Of a stretch of 64,000 nucleotides of DNA, positions 10,207 to 23,999 are shown one piece after another (positions within the stretch are counted from its first letter, which is position 1; every line of letters begins with the position of its first letter). The notes beneath the pieces were generated by a model, which saw nothing but the letters and a program-made list of their open reading frames with translations, was not told the DNA's origin and did not search any database. The position numbers and the translations under genes are program-made. The stretch is from NCBI GenBank assembly GCA_973895155.1, contig OZ316894.1:2728001-2792000 (forward strand), given 5' to 3'. Source of the DNA: Marsupella aquatica (taxonomy: Eukaryota > Marchantiophyta).

Positions 10207-13200
10207 ATGGACCTTGAGAGTGGAGCACGTCACTTACGCTCCAGGTTCCAGGTGATTCTTTTGACCAACACCTTTGCATCCATCTTGACTAAGGCTCAGC
10301 AGGTTGAGTCTTCAGAGACAATTACTGTACTATGAACCTACCGGATCGTTAGATGCTGTATTTGAAGGGCAACATATGGTTTAATTAGATAGCATTTCCC
10401 TAGGTGAAGGAGAGACCGATTCTTCTCCACGGATTTGCAGATTTGATATCCGATTTGGTAGTGCGATGTGCTGGTCCATGTCCCTGGAACCGAGCAGAAA
10501 GGTCGCTCTTTCGGCTCGCAGTATTCCGGGGGGGTTATTCGTCATGGGGGGTGTTTCGGCATTTGATGCCTCCCGGCCTGCCTGCCCTCGTGGACGTGGG
10601 CTTACTTTGAAGGGGGACGTCATGTTTTGGAAGCATTTTGGAATTAGTCTAGTAGGATTGATTCCCTGGTTGGATCTTTTGGCCTTGGTTAATCCTTGCA
10701 TTTCGGAAGAGTTACGTACCAGTTTTTGCTTGCATGTGAGTAGTTGCGAACCAGTTTCCGCTGGCAGGTGTAATAAATCCACCGACAGACTTGCCCTTGT
10801 CTACGGACGAGATAGACAGCCACAGTCACCTTGCCCAATCAAGTTAACGACCCCATTGTCATTGATATTGGGTAGATGAGAAGGGACCATGTTTGGGAAT
10901 GGAGAGTGCCATGGAACTAAGCCTATAGTGCATAACATAGGAGACGAAAGACAGACGAAACCAACAATTGTAGGAAGGAAAATGTCGTTTCAATGGGATT
11001 AGTCTTTCGAATATGCAAAATTGGGATGAATTTGGGTATGAAACCTTCTTTGGGTATGAAGCGCGAATGAGTCACCAGTTCCCACATTTTTCCCAACCTT
11101 ATTGCTAGTCTTGGCACCGATGTGGAGCAGTACGGTATAAAATGTCTCTTCCCCTTTGCGGTCCGCGGAGATTTGCCACCGTCTTGCCCTGCCAACAGTT
11201 TTGGAGAGGGTCTTGTGATCCCGCATCTGTCTCTTGTCACTTCGCCTTAACCATCATCCGCAAAAAATACTGAGAATTCGCCTAGGGGTGAAGGATAATT
11301 GGTCGTCTGCGTGACAGGGAAGTATTTGCCTTCCGGATCGTATATAGCTACCAGGGTATTCGTTAGGAATTTTATTTTTCGAGCAGAGACGACTCTCCTG
11401 CTGTCTCCGTAATAGTAGCCAGAGTATTTTGCAGGGATCTCGCGACATGCCATGCTTGTCGAGAAATGGCAATTACCTTGGGCCGACAATCGCTGACCTT
11501 TACAACGTTAGTTCTCTTCAATCGCATGTTAGCTAAGGGCATCTCGCGAGATTATAAACAACAGGTCAACCTAGGTGCGGGTGAGCTGATGTGTGGAAGT
11601 AACAACGGCGATGTTGGTTAGGATGTTTAAATGCCATTAAGGGTCGTGTACTCTGTTAGTTCTACAGCTATAGTCGTTCATGAGGCGAAATTGGTTCAGT
11701 CCTTTCTTACTCTACTTTGGTGCAAGTGTTCGCAGCTGTTTGGGACCCTTGAACTTGTGAGGGGTGGCATTACCAACGAGAGGTTCGTCCATAAGTATTG
11801 AGAGAGCAGCTAATGGGATTTGTACATGAGTACCTCGGATTGAGGTGCTCCAAAAGCACTGGATATGTCATGGAATTATGTGACTTATTGAAGTTGTTTG
11901 CAGGATCGGAGAAAGAGTTGCCTTGCTTTGCTAGGCTTGGCGTATCAGAGCTTTGGTGTGGTCTACGGAGACCTGAGCACCTCTCCGCTATACGTATTTA
12001 AGAGCACCTTTTCTGGTTCTCTTCGGAAGCATGAGGAGGAAATTGTCATATTTGGAGTTCTTTCAATCGTATTCTGGACCCTTACCCTCGTGCCCCTCAT
12101 TAAGTACGTCTTCATCGTGCTTAGCGCTCATGACAACAACGAAGGTGAGGGCTCCGTATTTGCTTGGCCCATCTCCGTCGCATTCATTTTGAACTCCTTC
12201 GCAATGCGTCCACGATCACGCCTTGGCATTGGCTCCTGGCTACTGTTGACATGAACTTGAAGTATGTTGCATTGGTTATTTAAGACCTCGTACCTTAAAC
12301 TATAATCGCGTTGTTAGTTGGCCCCCTAGGTTTGGTTTCCTTCCTAGAGCTCATAATCTGTAGCTGACAGTGCCTCCCACATTTGGACTCATATTGTTTT
12401 GTGCAGTTCGCATCTACGTTAATTTCGAGGTGATCTGATCCGCTTCTCCTACACCTCGCTTCATGAACGAATTTACCACTTTGGGAATCGTACTGAAACT
12501 TCTGTCCTTGTCCGTGAAATCCAGGAGGCACATTTGCTTTGTATTCTTTACTGTGTCGACACGCAAAGCTGAGCTTGCTGCCGAATCAGCAGACTGTTGA
12601 CGAGGAGCTCTCCAGTTATGGGATGGCCCCGACGACAGAACAAGAGGATAGACCCAAACCCTCTAATATGAAGACTTTGCTCGAAAAGCACAAGTATTTG
12701 CGCACAGGGCTTCTGCTGGTGGTCCTCCTTGGAACGAGCATGGTCATTGGGGATGGTGTTCTCACGCCTTCTATATCGGGTATGCAAGCCTTTTGGTCCT
12801 TTGTCGTGCAATCGTCGGCCATTTGAGACGGATTGCTATCATTCGCTTAATTTGAGAAAGTCCTCATCAACTTCAAATGAAAATTTTATTTGTGCAGTTT
12901 TATCAGCAGTGACTGGACTCCAAGTTGCTATCCCGGGGGTCCACGATCGTAAGTTGTCATTACAGCCTCTTCTTGTTAATTTCATTCCGTGATTTAGTGA
13001 CTTCTCAATTAATTGCCCAGAGCTGTACTGGTCTCCTACCGTTACCTGCCGCCACATTTGGTAAGCATTTTGTTCACAAACTGTACTGTGGTTGGTGGCA
13101 GATTGGATGGTGGTTGTGGCTTGCGTCATTCTGGTGTGTTTGTTCGCTCTGCAGCACTTTGGAACTCAAAAAGTGGCGTTCATGTTTGCTCCCATCGTTC

Positions 13201-15704
13201 TCATGTGGTTGTTCTGCATTACGGGAGTCGGACTGTACAATATATTGCATCACAACCCCGGCGTCCTTCGGGCACTATCACCCTACTATATATACAAGTA
13301 TTTCAAAGTTACGGGACAAGATGGCTGGATGGCATTGGGAGGCATCGTCCTTTGCATCACAGGTGGGCCAATTCCCGTCATCCTTCCTAGTTGCTATTTC
13401 TGGCTAATACTGCTCTGCCTTACTTTGGCTTTAGGACAAGTAGTAATAATGATCATGTTCTTCTGTTCCTTTGTTGCAGGGTCTGAGGCAATGTTTGCGG
13501 ACTTGGGCCATTTCTCACAGCGATCAATCAAGGTTATGCAGTTCTCCACTTACAGCCTCGGAGTTCAATGTTGATGTCTTAGAAGTAGATATAAAGAGTT
13601 GACTATCTTAGTATCGATTTTCTCCTGTTTCAATGCGGATGGTGCAAATTTCGTTGGGATCGATGGAAGTGCTGATGAAGTAGTAAATCTTGTTTCTGCA
13701 GATTGCTTTCAGTGGTATAGTCTATCCATGCCTTGTTATATCGTATACGGGCCAGGCTGCGTACTTATCAAAACATCCCTGGAATATTGGCAACAGCTTT
13801 TTCAAAGCAGTGCCAAGTAAGCAGAGTTCGATTCCCTGGGAATATTCTTAAATAAATAGAGCGGTATTTCTAGCCTCTGACTGATATCTCGCATCTCGCT
13901 GTGCTGGAATGTCTTGCAAATAAATTTTGACTGGGCTGCACATGCGAAGAAACGGTTTCTTCATAATTGAAGAAAGTCTTGTAGATGAATTGATTGTTTG
14001 GTTTTCGACACTCAAAACTCCGTGAATTGGTCTTTGATGTAGGAGTCAGTCAACTCGAGGTTTGTACTAGCTTTGTACGCAGGCTCATTGTTGCAGTAGA
14101 CGGTTCTTTCTGTCCCGTCTGAGATTGTTCTAATTCTGTTTGGTTGTGGTGTTTTAATCGAAAGAAGCTGATGTCAGTATATTGCGGTGATTGACGTTCA
14201 ACGTTGTCTGTAGAAGCCGTTTTCTGGCCCGTCTTGGTGGTCGCCACACTGGCAGCAGTTGTTGGCAGTCAGGCAGTAATTTCAGCCACCTTTTCCATCG
14301 TCAAGCAGTGTCAAAGTCTTGGCTGTTTTCCCCGCGTGAAGGTCATTCATACTTCAAATGAAATTCATGGGCAAATATATGTTCCAGAGATAAACTGGAT
14401 TCTCCTGCTCCTCTGTCTGGCAGTTACGATCGGATTCAGAGATACGATCACCATCGGGAATGCTTACGGTTGGTCGATGCTCCTTGACCATCGGAATACG
14501 TGTATATTTGAGTTGTTTATTCTGAGTGGAGCACTTCCGTCCTAATGCAGATTTGGTACTTTTTTGTTGTAATCCCGTGAAATATTATCTAAGCTCCTGT
14601 TGTTTGTTTGTGTCAGGCATTGCGGTCATTACTGTCATGTTTGTGACAACCGCGCTGATGAGTCTGGTCATACGCTTGGTATGGAAAAAGCACCTCCTTT
14701 GGGCGATCTGCTTTTTCGTCGTCTTCGGTTCGATAGAGGGCCTCTACCTTTCTGCTTCTTTCATCAAGGTTCCTCAAGGGGGTTGGGCACCCCTCGCTCT
14801 ATCGGCAGTCTTCATGCTTGTGATGTGTTGTTGGAACTATGGTACCACAAAGAAGTACGAGTTTGAACTGCAGAACAAAGTATCTATGAAATGGATTCTC
14901 ACTCTCGGTCCAAGCCTCGGAATCGTACGTGTTCCTGGGATCGGACTAATTTACACTGAGCTAGTAACTGGCGTGCCAGCCGTATTTTCCCATTTTGTGA
15001 CGAATCTTCCCGCCTTCCACAAAATACTCTGCTTTGTTTGCCTCAAATCTGTGCCGGTCCCACATGTTGCACCGCATGAGCGATATTTGGTGGGTCGAAT
15101 TGGGCCGAGGGAGTATCGGATGTACCGTTGCATAGTGAGGTATGGTTACAACGATGTGCACAGAGATGACCACGAATTCGAGAACCAGCTCATAGTAAAT
15201 ATTGCAGAGTTCATTCAGACCGAAGGAGATCAGCAGTGGGTGCCGTCCAGCAGCGATTTTTCAGCGGAGGGACGCTTGTCAGTTGTGGGTACACCTTCCC
15301 AGAACGGAATGAAGCTATTAATGTATGATGATGATGACAATGATGAGACTTGCAACACGACGATTTCTAGTGGGTCGATTCGCAGTTTGCACGCTCTTCA
15401 TGAGGTTGAGACTGATGGACTGGGGCGGAAGAAGAAAGTGAGATTCGACTTTTCGAAGAACTCCGAAATTGTGGACCCTTTGGTGAAGCAAGAGTTGGAC
15501 GATTTGCTTGAGGCCAAGGAATCAGGAATCGCATACGTGCTGGGCCATTCTTACATTAAGGCTAAGAAAACTTCTACATTCTTGAAGAAATTGGTCATAA
15601 ATTTTGTCTACGACTTTCTGCGGAGGAATTGCCGAGCCCCTGAAGTCGCCCTCAACATTCCGCACTTATGCCTCATTGAGGTTGGCATGGTTTATTATGT
15701 GTGA
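10207..15704 (+). CDS. KUP/HAK/KT-family potassium transporter, apparently intact
   Basis: Nine exons with GT-AG borders join in frame: 10207-10251, 11904-12144, 12525-12779, 12898-12948, 13102-13362, 13480-13532, 13702-13816, 14214-14468 and 14617-15704 (787 codons, normal for the family). Exon 1 encodes [15 protein letters not shown], short like the N-terminus of Arabidopsis KUP2, and runs straight into the first membrane segment. Family signatures are [18 protein letters not shown] (about residues 29-46), [81 protein letters not shown] and [18 protein letters not shown]. The C-terminal cytosolic domain ends [14 protein letters not shown]...EVGMVYYV. These proteins carry K+ (usually with H+) across the plasma or vacuole membrane. 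No stop or frameshift is seen. Intron 1 is long (1.65 kb). Subfamily placement near cluster II KUPs is inferred from motif resemblance. The exon-6 donor (GTTATG) is weak but gives the right frame. Confidence 0.93.
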
Positions 15705-16434
15705 CGGAAACCCCCGCGGAAACCTCTCTTTAGCGGAGCGTATGATCGTTGCTGCCCTCGTTGGAGGAACTATACAGTAGAAATAGAATGGAGTCAGCTG
15801 CCAGTGATTGATGTGGGGAATTTTTCTTAAGCGCCGTACCCATTGCGGACTACAGATCAGCTGACCTTTCTATACAACTTGGAGGGCAAGGAGTAATAAC
15901 AGTTGCCCCGGCCACTTTTGGAGAACGCAGTTCACACGTAGTCGAGAGAAAGGTATTCGATCTAGAGGAGGATTGTACAGCCCGTTGTAAAATGAACAGA
16001 TTTTGTCGTTGTATATTAGTCGAAAGTGTGTTTCAAGCGGATCAACATAGATTTATACGAGACCAGACACAAAGTGTCGACCCTTTTGTGGTTGTCCCAA
16101 ATTGCTGAGGTTCCGAAAAGGTGACGAAGTCCTGTAGCTAGGACGATAATATCTGGTTATCCATATTTCATTGTCCGGGGGTGTCAAAACCCTGAATTGC
16201 GAGGATAGATTCCTTCAATCTATGAAGAGAGCAGCGTCAATGACGTGGACTTGGCATTGAAGTCTCTTTGCATCACATGTCTTGTGGCATCACAAGCTGG
16301 AAAGGTCACCTAATCTGTTTTATGCCATGAGTAATCTGGGTGCTGATACGTTTGAATGAGGTATATATCTATCTCTTGGAATATGATTGCACTAGAAGGC
16401 ATTATCTTGAGCACAGCTTTGGGCACCCAGACGG
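15705..16434 (+). other. KUP 3' UTR and downstream spacer
   Basis: This follows the TGA of the transporter gene and has no coding motif. It probably contains the 3' UTR, but I cannot pick out a polyadenylation site with confidence. Confidence 0.4.
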
Positions 16435-16810
16435 CCGGTCCACCACTGGTGCCCACCCCTTTTGTGGGCCACCGATGTTGTATGCCAACGATGTTGTATG
16501 CTGGCTTTTTGAATGAATTTGAATTGGTTTTTTCAAGTCAAAAAATAACCCCTGGTGTCCACCCCTTTTGTGGGCCACCCATGTTATATGCTTTTGAATG
16601 ATGACCCCTGGTGTCCACCCCTTTTGTGGGCCACCCATGTTATATGCTTTTGAATGAATTTCAATTGGTTTTTTTAAGTCAAAAGATGACCCTTGGTGCC
16701 CAACACTTTTGTGGGCCACCCATGTTGTATGTTTTTGAATGAATTTGAATTGGTTTTTTCAAGGCAATTTTTTGAATGAATTTGAATTGGTTTTTTCTAG
16801 GCAAAAGATG
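16435..16810. repeat. Minisatellite, unit roughly 90-100 bp with internal deletions
   Basis: Four or five imperfect copies of a unit built from CACCCCTTTTGTGGGCCACC, ATGTTRTATGC, TTTTTGAATGAATTTGAATT, GGTTTTTTCAAG and AAAAGATGACCCCTGG. Copies start near 16452, 16557, 16615 and 16700. One copy (16557-16614) is shortened to 58 bp by loss of the GAATTTGAATTGG part, and a final copy at 16766-16808 has only that part. It lies about 730 bp past the transporter stop codon. Confidence 0.75.
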
Positions 16811-17926
16811 AGGGCATGATCATAAGCACAGCACTGCACCAGAGTAGCTTTCTCATGAGCGTTTATCATCTCACGTGCTTGACTTTGAGTTGTTTTGATG
16901 CATTTGAAAACTGTGAAAACGTACTTATCGGTTGCAGAGGAGGACCCCTATGATTTGAAAGGGTTTTACATTACTTCATGGCTACGTGTGGATGGTACGG
17001 TAATAGTGTCTTACACGGCGGCCCATCCACGGATCGATGCAGGCACATTCCAAATTCAAATCCCAATGCTGTCTGCAGTGAAATTCCCGCAGTGGAGAGT
17101 GGCCATTCTATTGATATGATGAACAATTACAACAGAGTTATCTGGTCAAGTAGATGGATCGCCAATTCTCCCGAATAGAATGTATGCAAAGAAAGGGTCA
17201 ATTTGTACTCAAACTCCATTTAATAATGATATGTAATGTCTACGAACTGTAAATGTCTTATTCTACGGGACAAGTGCCTGACTATCAGCAATGCAAGTGC
17301 TTCACGCAATCTACAAATGCTAACTATCAGCAATGCCTCACGCAATCTACAGTTACGTGTCTTTATTAATCATGCCATGGCTCTGCTCCATGTTGAGTAT
17401 CTACACCAGCTACAAAACTTGCCAATCTTAACTGAGAGAGTGCAATTGTGCAGCGATGACATGCCACTTTGTTGAATAGTGCCTGCACGGGATTCCCAGT
17501 CATAGACCTGCCACCTTGCTGCAAGTTCATGTAATGATCATCCCAGTCATACTGATTGAAATTCGGGTACTGATCATCCCAGTCATACTGTTTGATTTAC
17601 TTGTCAGGGAAGTAGGCGAGAAATATTTAAATTTGTTCTGTTTTAATGAAACTGCCATTGGTGGCTTGTGCAATTGATATGGGATCTGAACTGGAGGCAT
17701 CTCTCTCTGGCCCACTCTAGATGACTGACAATTGGGCTAAACACCATTGGGTTCGACAAGAGTAGGGTCTTTTTCTTTCTATTCACCTCATCTGTTGTTT
17801 CTTTGTGGCCTTGAATTTTTTGATGTCCATTCAATCCCATTGCCAAGGTGCCAAACTCTTATCTTTATCAGGAAATCAAAAGAAATAAAACAAACATGAC
17901 ATATAGCAGCGTTGGTCTCGTCTGCT
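16811..17926. other. Spacer between the two host genes
   Basis: There is no gene here that I recognise. Small local duplications are visible: ACTATCAGCAATGC followed by TCACGCAATCTACA occurs twice (17280-17353), and TACTGATCATCCCAGTCATAC, or close variants, about three times (17533-17590). The KUP gene (+) and the receptor kinase (-) converge on this spacer, so both 3' UTRs probably end within it. Confidence 0.5.
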
Positions 17927-20900
17927 TTAGCAAGATGGAGCAACACATTCTTCCTTGAGGAGGTCATCTAAAGTTCTTTGGGAGATTGGTCCCTGACCTA
18001 GATTCTCAATCTCCAGCATGAACTCAAGCACAACATTCATGGTCGGGCGATTTTCAGGCAGCACGCTTGCACAAAAAAGACCTAACTGCAAAGTCAACAT
18101 CATTTGCTGCCTAATGATTGCATCACGAGCACCCTCGAATTTTAGAGTTGGGTCAAGGACCTCTATTGGTGTAACTCTGGGTGTAATATTTGACTCTTGA
18201 AAACTGCTTTGGACTATGTACACTAGACCCTCGTCTTGGCCAGAATGGGGCATGCTTTGAGTTTGTATAACTGCTTTGCCAGTCAAGAGCTCAAGAAGAA
18301 CCACTCCAAAGCTATAAACATCTCCTTTGGTGCTGACTCTAGTACCTGTCCCGTATTCTGGATCAACCAGTTATGGAAGAAAACCAAGTCAAAGATTGAG
18401 AGTAGCAAGTTACAAAATCACTCCTATCGATAAACTGTATGTAAATAACAATATCTCAAATTACAATCCTCGTGCCCGTCCTCGTGTTGCTTTAAATGCA
18501 TGTCAATAAGTAGAACAGACTGAGTTAAATCATCGAGCTAATTAATCAGTAGAACACTCACCTGGGGCCATGTAGCCAAAGGTGCCACAAATGGTTGAGG
18601 CGGACACTTCCCCATTGTCCCCATTGTTGTATGTCACAAACTTGGAAATGCCAAAGTCACATAGCTTTGGTTCCAAATCTGCATCCAGAAGTATGTTGCT
18701 TGGCTTCAAGTCTCGGTGGATGATCGGGTCTGGAAACTCGTGGTGAAGGTACACCATTCCCTTGGTCACACCCAAGAGTATCTTGAATCTTTCTGCCCAA
18801 GTTAACTCACACGGAGCATTTCCATGCAGGTTTTCATGTAAACTCCCCTTGGGCATGTATTCCAGCAAGATGGCCTTGATGTCCTCACTAGAGTACAGCC
18901 CAACAATATTAATGATATTGCGGTGCCGTAACTGAGCAAGCGTATGTGCCTCGCTCAAGATCGCCTTCGCATCTTGCCGCCGTCCCTCAATATTAGATGA
19001 CCCTCGATCCTTCAGAACTTTGATAGCTATATACTCACCGCCAGGTAAATTAGCCTTGTACACAATGCTTTGGGGACCCTTTCCAATAGCAGCTTCCTCT
19101 CCAGCTCCTACAGCAGCAAGTATGTCAAACTTGCTAAAGAACCTCATTGAAGGATCAATGGTAAATGTGACGAGTCCGAGGTCCCTGTTATCTTCCCTGC
19201 CATGATAATGCCGGGAGGAGATATACAAGGCTCCCAGGAGAATGATAACAAATACCACAGCAGAAACTACAGAGATCCACACAATGGGACATTCAAAACC
19301 GTTGCAATGTGATCTCCCCTTTGGCGACGCTGTAATTTCAACTGGACAGAGTCGTTGAGGCCCCAGGATACCTCCACACAGGCCAGGATTTCCCAAAAAT
19401 GAAGCTGACGTCAGGTTGGCCTGGAAAGCGCCCGAATTAGGAATCGGCCCACTGAAGTTGTTGTAAGAAGCATTGAAGGTCGTGAGATCCTTAAGCAATC
19501 CAAGATCTCGAGGAATCGGTCCTGAAAACCGATTCAAAGAGACATCCAAGCTTTGCAGAGAAAGGCATCCTCCAAGGCCCAAAGGAATCGGTCCTGAGAT
19601 GTTGTTGGCGGATATATTTATGACTACAATTTGCTTCAGTCCACTAATTTGTGACGGCCATGAACCAGAAAGTAGATTGCCGGATAAATTCAACATCTTC
19701 AGAGAGTTCATCGTTCCAAAAGCCTCCCCGCGAATACTGCTGGTCAGTCTATTGTGTGAAAAATCCACTGATATCAGCTGCATGCATTTGCCCAAGGAAT
19801 CAGGAAGTGCCCCGGTGAGCTTATTTGTAGACAGATTCAACTGCTGCAAATAGACAAGCTGGCCAATCTCCACTGGGATGGTACCATCAAAATTATTGTC
19901 GCTGAAATCAAGGTCTTGCATCACGTAATAGTTCCTCAGGAGCTCACCATCAATACTTCCATGAAGCTGGTTGGCTTCAAGGTGAAGCCCGACCAGACTG
20001 GTCAAATTGGCGAGCCCAAGGGGAATTTCTCCAGTCAGGGTATTTTGTCCCAATGCCAAAATAACCAGCGTGGAACAATTGCTGAGCGATTCCGGAATCG
20101 GGCCGTGAAAATCGTTATTTGAAGCATCGAAATACTGCAATAGCTGGAAAGCTCCGAAATCTCCATCTAACTTCCCGTTAAATTGATTATCCTGGACTTG
20201 TATGTAAACCAAGCTCGCCGTTTGATTGAAGATGAAGGTAGGGAGAGGGCCAGAATCAAAAAAGTTACCTGCAATATTGAGAGAACTCAGCTGTGACAGG
20301 TTTCCTAACACGGGGGGAACCTGACCGGTGAGCTGATTATAAGATGGATCAAAGATTTTCAGAAAAGTGCAATTTCCCACAGAAGCTGGAATCGCTCTTG
20401 AAAAATTGTTAGAATATACTGTAAATTCTGTTAGTTGGGACAGTTGCCCTATCTCTATGGGGATTGGACCTTGCAGATTCATTTCAGCAAGAAAAACCCG
20501 CTGCAACTTTTGGAATGATCCTATGGATGAGGGAACAGCTTGAGAAACAAATCCGGGGTTGAGTCCCAACCCGAGGACCTGTAATACTGAACAGTTAGAT
20601 AACGAGTCCCAGGGAAGTTCGCCGCTGAAAGCGTTACTGTCAAGATATAGAATATACAAGTTTCTGAGGGAACCTATTTCATTTGAGATAGGACCCGTTA
20701 ACTGATTCTCGAACAATTCAAGATTTCGAAGGGAGCTGAGATTGAATAGGGATCTGGGAATCTTGCCAACGACTCCACAATTTCCGATGTCAAAATGTTC
20801 CAGATTCGTCAGTGCACCTATATCACGTGGAATCTCAGAAGGATTCCAAGGATTGGATCGCAGTACCAACTTGGAAAGATTTTGTAATTGTCTCCAGGAC

Positions 20901-21931
20901 TGAGGTAAGTTTCCAGTGAGTTGATTCTCACCTACGCCGAGCTCCTGCAGTGACGTCATATTCAATGTCCACTTGGGAAAATTTCCCTGGAAGCTGCAGC
21001 CCTCTACGTGAAAACTTCGCAGGTGAATCAACTCTTGCAACTGGAACGGGAGCTCCCTTCCCAGTCCTTGATTGTAACGCAACCACAACTGGGTAAGGGA
21101 TGAGCAATTACCCAAACTAGGTGGAACGGAGCCAGACAAAGAGTTTACGGCGAGACTCAGATACTTCAAATTGGACAACGCGCCCAACTGGGAAGGAATG
21201 GGACCGTCCAAAAAATTTGTACCTAACGCCAAATACTGTAAGGCTGAGCAGTTGCCTAGTGCTTCTGGAATCACTCCAGTAAGGTTGTTAGAGAACAAAT
21301 CTAGAGTTTGCAGTTTATGAAGATTTCCCACTGACGGCGGGATATTTCCATGCAGTCCGTTGAAGGACATGTTGAGATACAACAGATTGGAGCAGCTGCC
21401 AAGGCTGGCTGGTATCGAGCCGTGCAAGAGGTTTTGCGAGAGGTCCAGATGCTGCAGATTTAGAAGCTGACTGAGGAGGGTCGAGACCGTTCCTACCAGG
21501 TTAAGGCCCTCCAGATTGATGGCGGTGACGTAGTCGGAGTTCGCTGAACACTGAACCCCCGTCCATCTACAGGGATCAGTGTCATTTGCACGCCAGCTGC
21601 TCAGCACTCTCAGCGGATCGCCCGTGATTTCACTCTTGAAAGCCATGAGAATTTCCACTTCCTTGCTTGCCTCGATCGTGTAGAAGTTTTCATTTTGTTC
21701 AAGCGAGAGTAGTCTTCTCCGTATTTTGTAGTGTGTGGGAAGAATAGAACTGGACGCACCAGTGGATACCAGATTGAACCCTCGCATACTAGTAGCTTGT
21801 CCCATTGCTGCTATAGCACGTCCCTCTAGACCACTGTGGGTAGAACCGCAAAAGGACCATTTGCCGTTGGCGAGAATGACAACGGTGATGATAAGATACT
21901 GAAGAAGAATGCCTCTTATCGTTGCTGCCAT
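17927..21931 (-). CDS. Leucine-rich-repeat receptor-like kinase, apparently intact
   Basis: Two exons, 21931-18562 and 18357-17927, join as APG|EYG to give 1,266 codons in frame. The start is set at the ATG opening MAATIRGILLQYLIITVVIL, a signal peptide; the frame is open 29 codons further upstream. Residues about 90-128 form the LRR N-cap (EVEILMAFKSEITGDP...DPCRWTGVQC). More than 20 plant-type LRRs (LxxLxLxxNxLxGxIPxxLG) follow to about residue 850, one membrane helix lies at about 881-905 (VWISVVSAVVFVIILLGALY), and the kinase covers about 940-1245. Kinase residues are complete: GKGPQSIVYKA loop, IAIKVLKD lysine, HRDLKPSN, DFGISK, and GTFGYMAPE. It is an RD kinase, so likely active. It should sense an extracellular ligand at the plasma membrane. 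The ligand and subfamily cannot be told from sequence. The single intron sits in the kinase activation segment. Confidence 0.93.
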
Positions 21932-23999
21932 CCTGACTCTCGGCCAATTGATTGATGAATTCATACACGGTCTCTTCCTCGTTACTCGAGTATCAAACAA
22001 CGGAGCCGATATCTGCAATTGGCATGATTGCTCAAATTGTAAGATCGAGAACTGACAAATCAGGTTCTAAGTCGCGGTTAGGATCGCTCTACACTAGACT
22101 AGTGCCCTTGAGCGTTGAACAGTCACTGATTCTGTGTGGCTCGAAGATCCCATTCCCATAATCCATCACGTATTTAATAATATATATGTACATAGCGTTC
22201 ATGATACAGAGTTTTGGTTGATTGTAAGCTGTGAAGTCCTATTTCCCCCAATCTATTACGGAAGCTTAGTAAACCAGGTAACGCCTGAGCTGTACGTGTG
22301 CGCCAAATACAAGCCACGCATTACTCATGAAATTTGATCAATACAATCAAAGCCAAAATTCTAGAGAGAATTAAATGTCTCAGAGGCACTTCGGCTACTT
22401 GCGCTAAGCCAGCGGGAAGAAATTGTTCTTCTTATTAAGAGTTTAATACTTTGACCCAAAAAATTGGTTTGAGTGAAGCTAAGCTTACGAAATTAAAGTA
22501 GTATCCTTGAACTAGTCAACGCAATGGCAAGCAGAAACAATTGCAGTAGTCCAACAGAGTTCTAGTCGGACCTTTCAGCCCATCCCATGCATGTTAGGCC
22601 GATCAATTGCAATTAGCTGCGCGTGGCAGAATTCGAAGCCAGCTCACTCAGTTTCGAAAGCATACAAAGCTCCTCGACAGTTCTAAGGGGTCAAACTTTA
22701 GTAGACGTAATCTTTGCAAGAACTGTATGTGGAGGGACCATCACTGGCTTCAACTAGCTTAGCGCAGGGCCCGTTTTGTGTCAGTGCAAGAAACAACTCA
22801 GACTAGTCTATGGACTTACGTACAGGTCGACAATCTGAGAAGTCGCTGTTAATTCATAACTAGTCGATGATGCCGAGGAGGTCAAATTTCAAAACGGTAC
22901 ATCGAGGGCTGGACGTGAATTTAAAAGTGACTAAATCGAGTATTCAGGGCCTCCAATATAAACAACGAGAAACTACGTAGGATGCCTTGAGGCCTGCGCG
23001 ATAGGCAACTTCAATCTGATTAATCAGATTCCCTCGTATTTTCGCCCTCTTGCTCTCGCTGAGTCTGTAGGCACGCAGGGCAAGAGCAAACAAGCAGCTC
23101 AATTACATTGATGATTTTCATGTAATGAAGGAGATACAGTTTCAAGCTCAGCATGCAGGCAGGACTGCATCAGGTGGCAAAAGCAAGAAGAAACTCACAG
23201 TATATTGACGGCAGTTGTACGTAATCAAGGCGAATTCTTAAGCTGCAGAGTGATAGTCGATCATGAGCCACAGCTGAATGACCTTTCGTCCTCGATAGCT
23301 CTCGACCTTGCACACGGTGCGATTTACACTAATTGTCTCCTGGGTCTTATGATCGATCTTCACAGCCACATATTTGCCTGAGTGTACTCTCCTTGGGTCT
23401 TATATAGGCGCTCCAGCAATTGAACGGAACGGGATGGGAAAGGGTGGTCTGGGTCATGTAGCCAGCTTTTAGACTCCCGGTGGACTCCGCTACCTAACTG
23501 AGCTCAAGGATCAAAGTCATGTCTCTCCGTAAAAGGCTTACCTTACAAGTAGCCAATATCCTTCTCAACGCGCTCTGCAAGTCAGGGTACCTCGACAAGC
23601 TACTGTAGCTTGGGGCAGTTTTCACTTTTGGTTGTCTCCAAGATCTGATCGGGGCCATCCATTGTGGAGAAAGGGGGGCTGCCAATCACTTTACAAAAGA
23701 TTGGGGGCACTTTCCACCTCAACTATAACTATATGAAACTAGCCCCCACTCCATTTTAATTTTTAATTTTTTAAAACTAGCCACGGCTACCACGTGAATA
23801 GCAAAGATCCAGTACAATAATTGTGTCAAGAAAATAAATTCACTATTCACATTCTTTGAAAGTCAATGAAATGATAAAAAAAACCATAACTCTTGTCATC
23901 ATTTTAATAATCATATATTAATAACATACCATTCTCCTATTTACAACGATTGACAATATCGATGCATATTAATGTCTAAATCCGTATGACTTGTGATAT
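21932..23999. other. Upstream region of the receptor kinase, nothing firmly assignable
   Basis: It probably includes the receptor-kinase promoter. On the minus strand a TATATAAG box near 23401-23408 precedes a short open stretch ending at about 23240, containing GKYVAVKIDHKTQETISVN and SYRGRKVIQLWLMIDY. It has no start codon in frame and I do not recognise it. No other structure is seen. Confidence 0.35.

Noticed and set aside
23240-23410. Small minus-strand gene with TATA box
   Set aside because: Open stretch lacks an in-frame start codon and shows no family resemblance; kept only as a note in the spacer entry.
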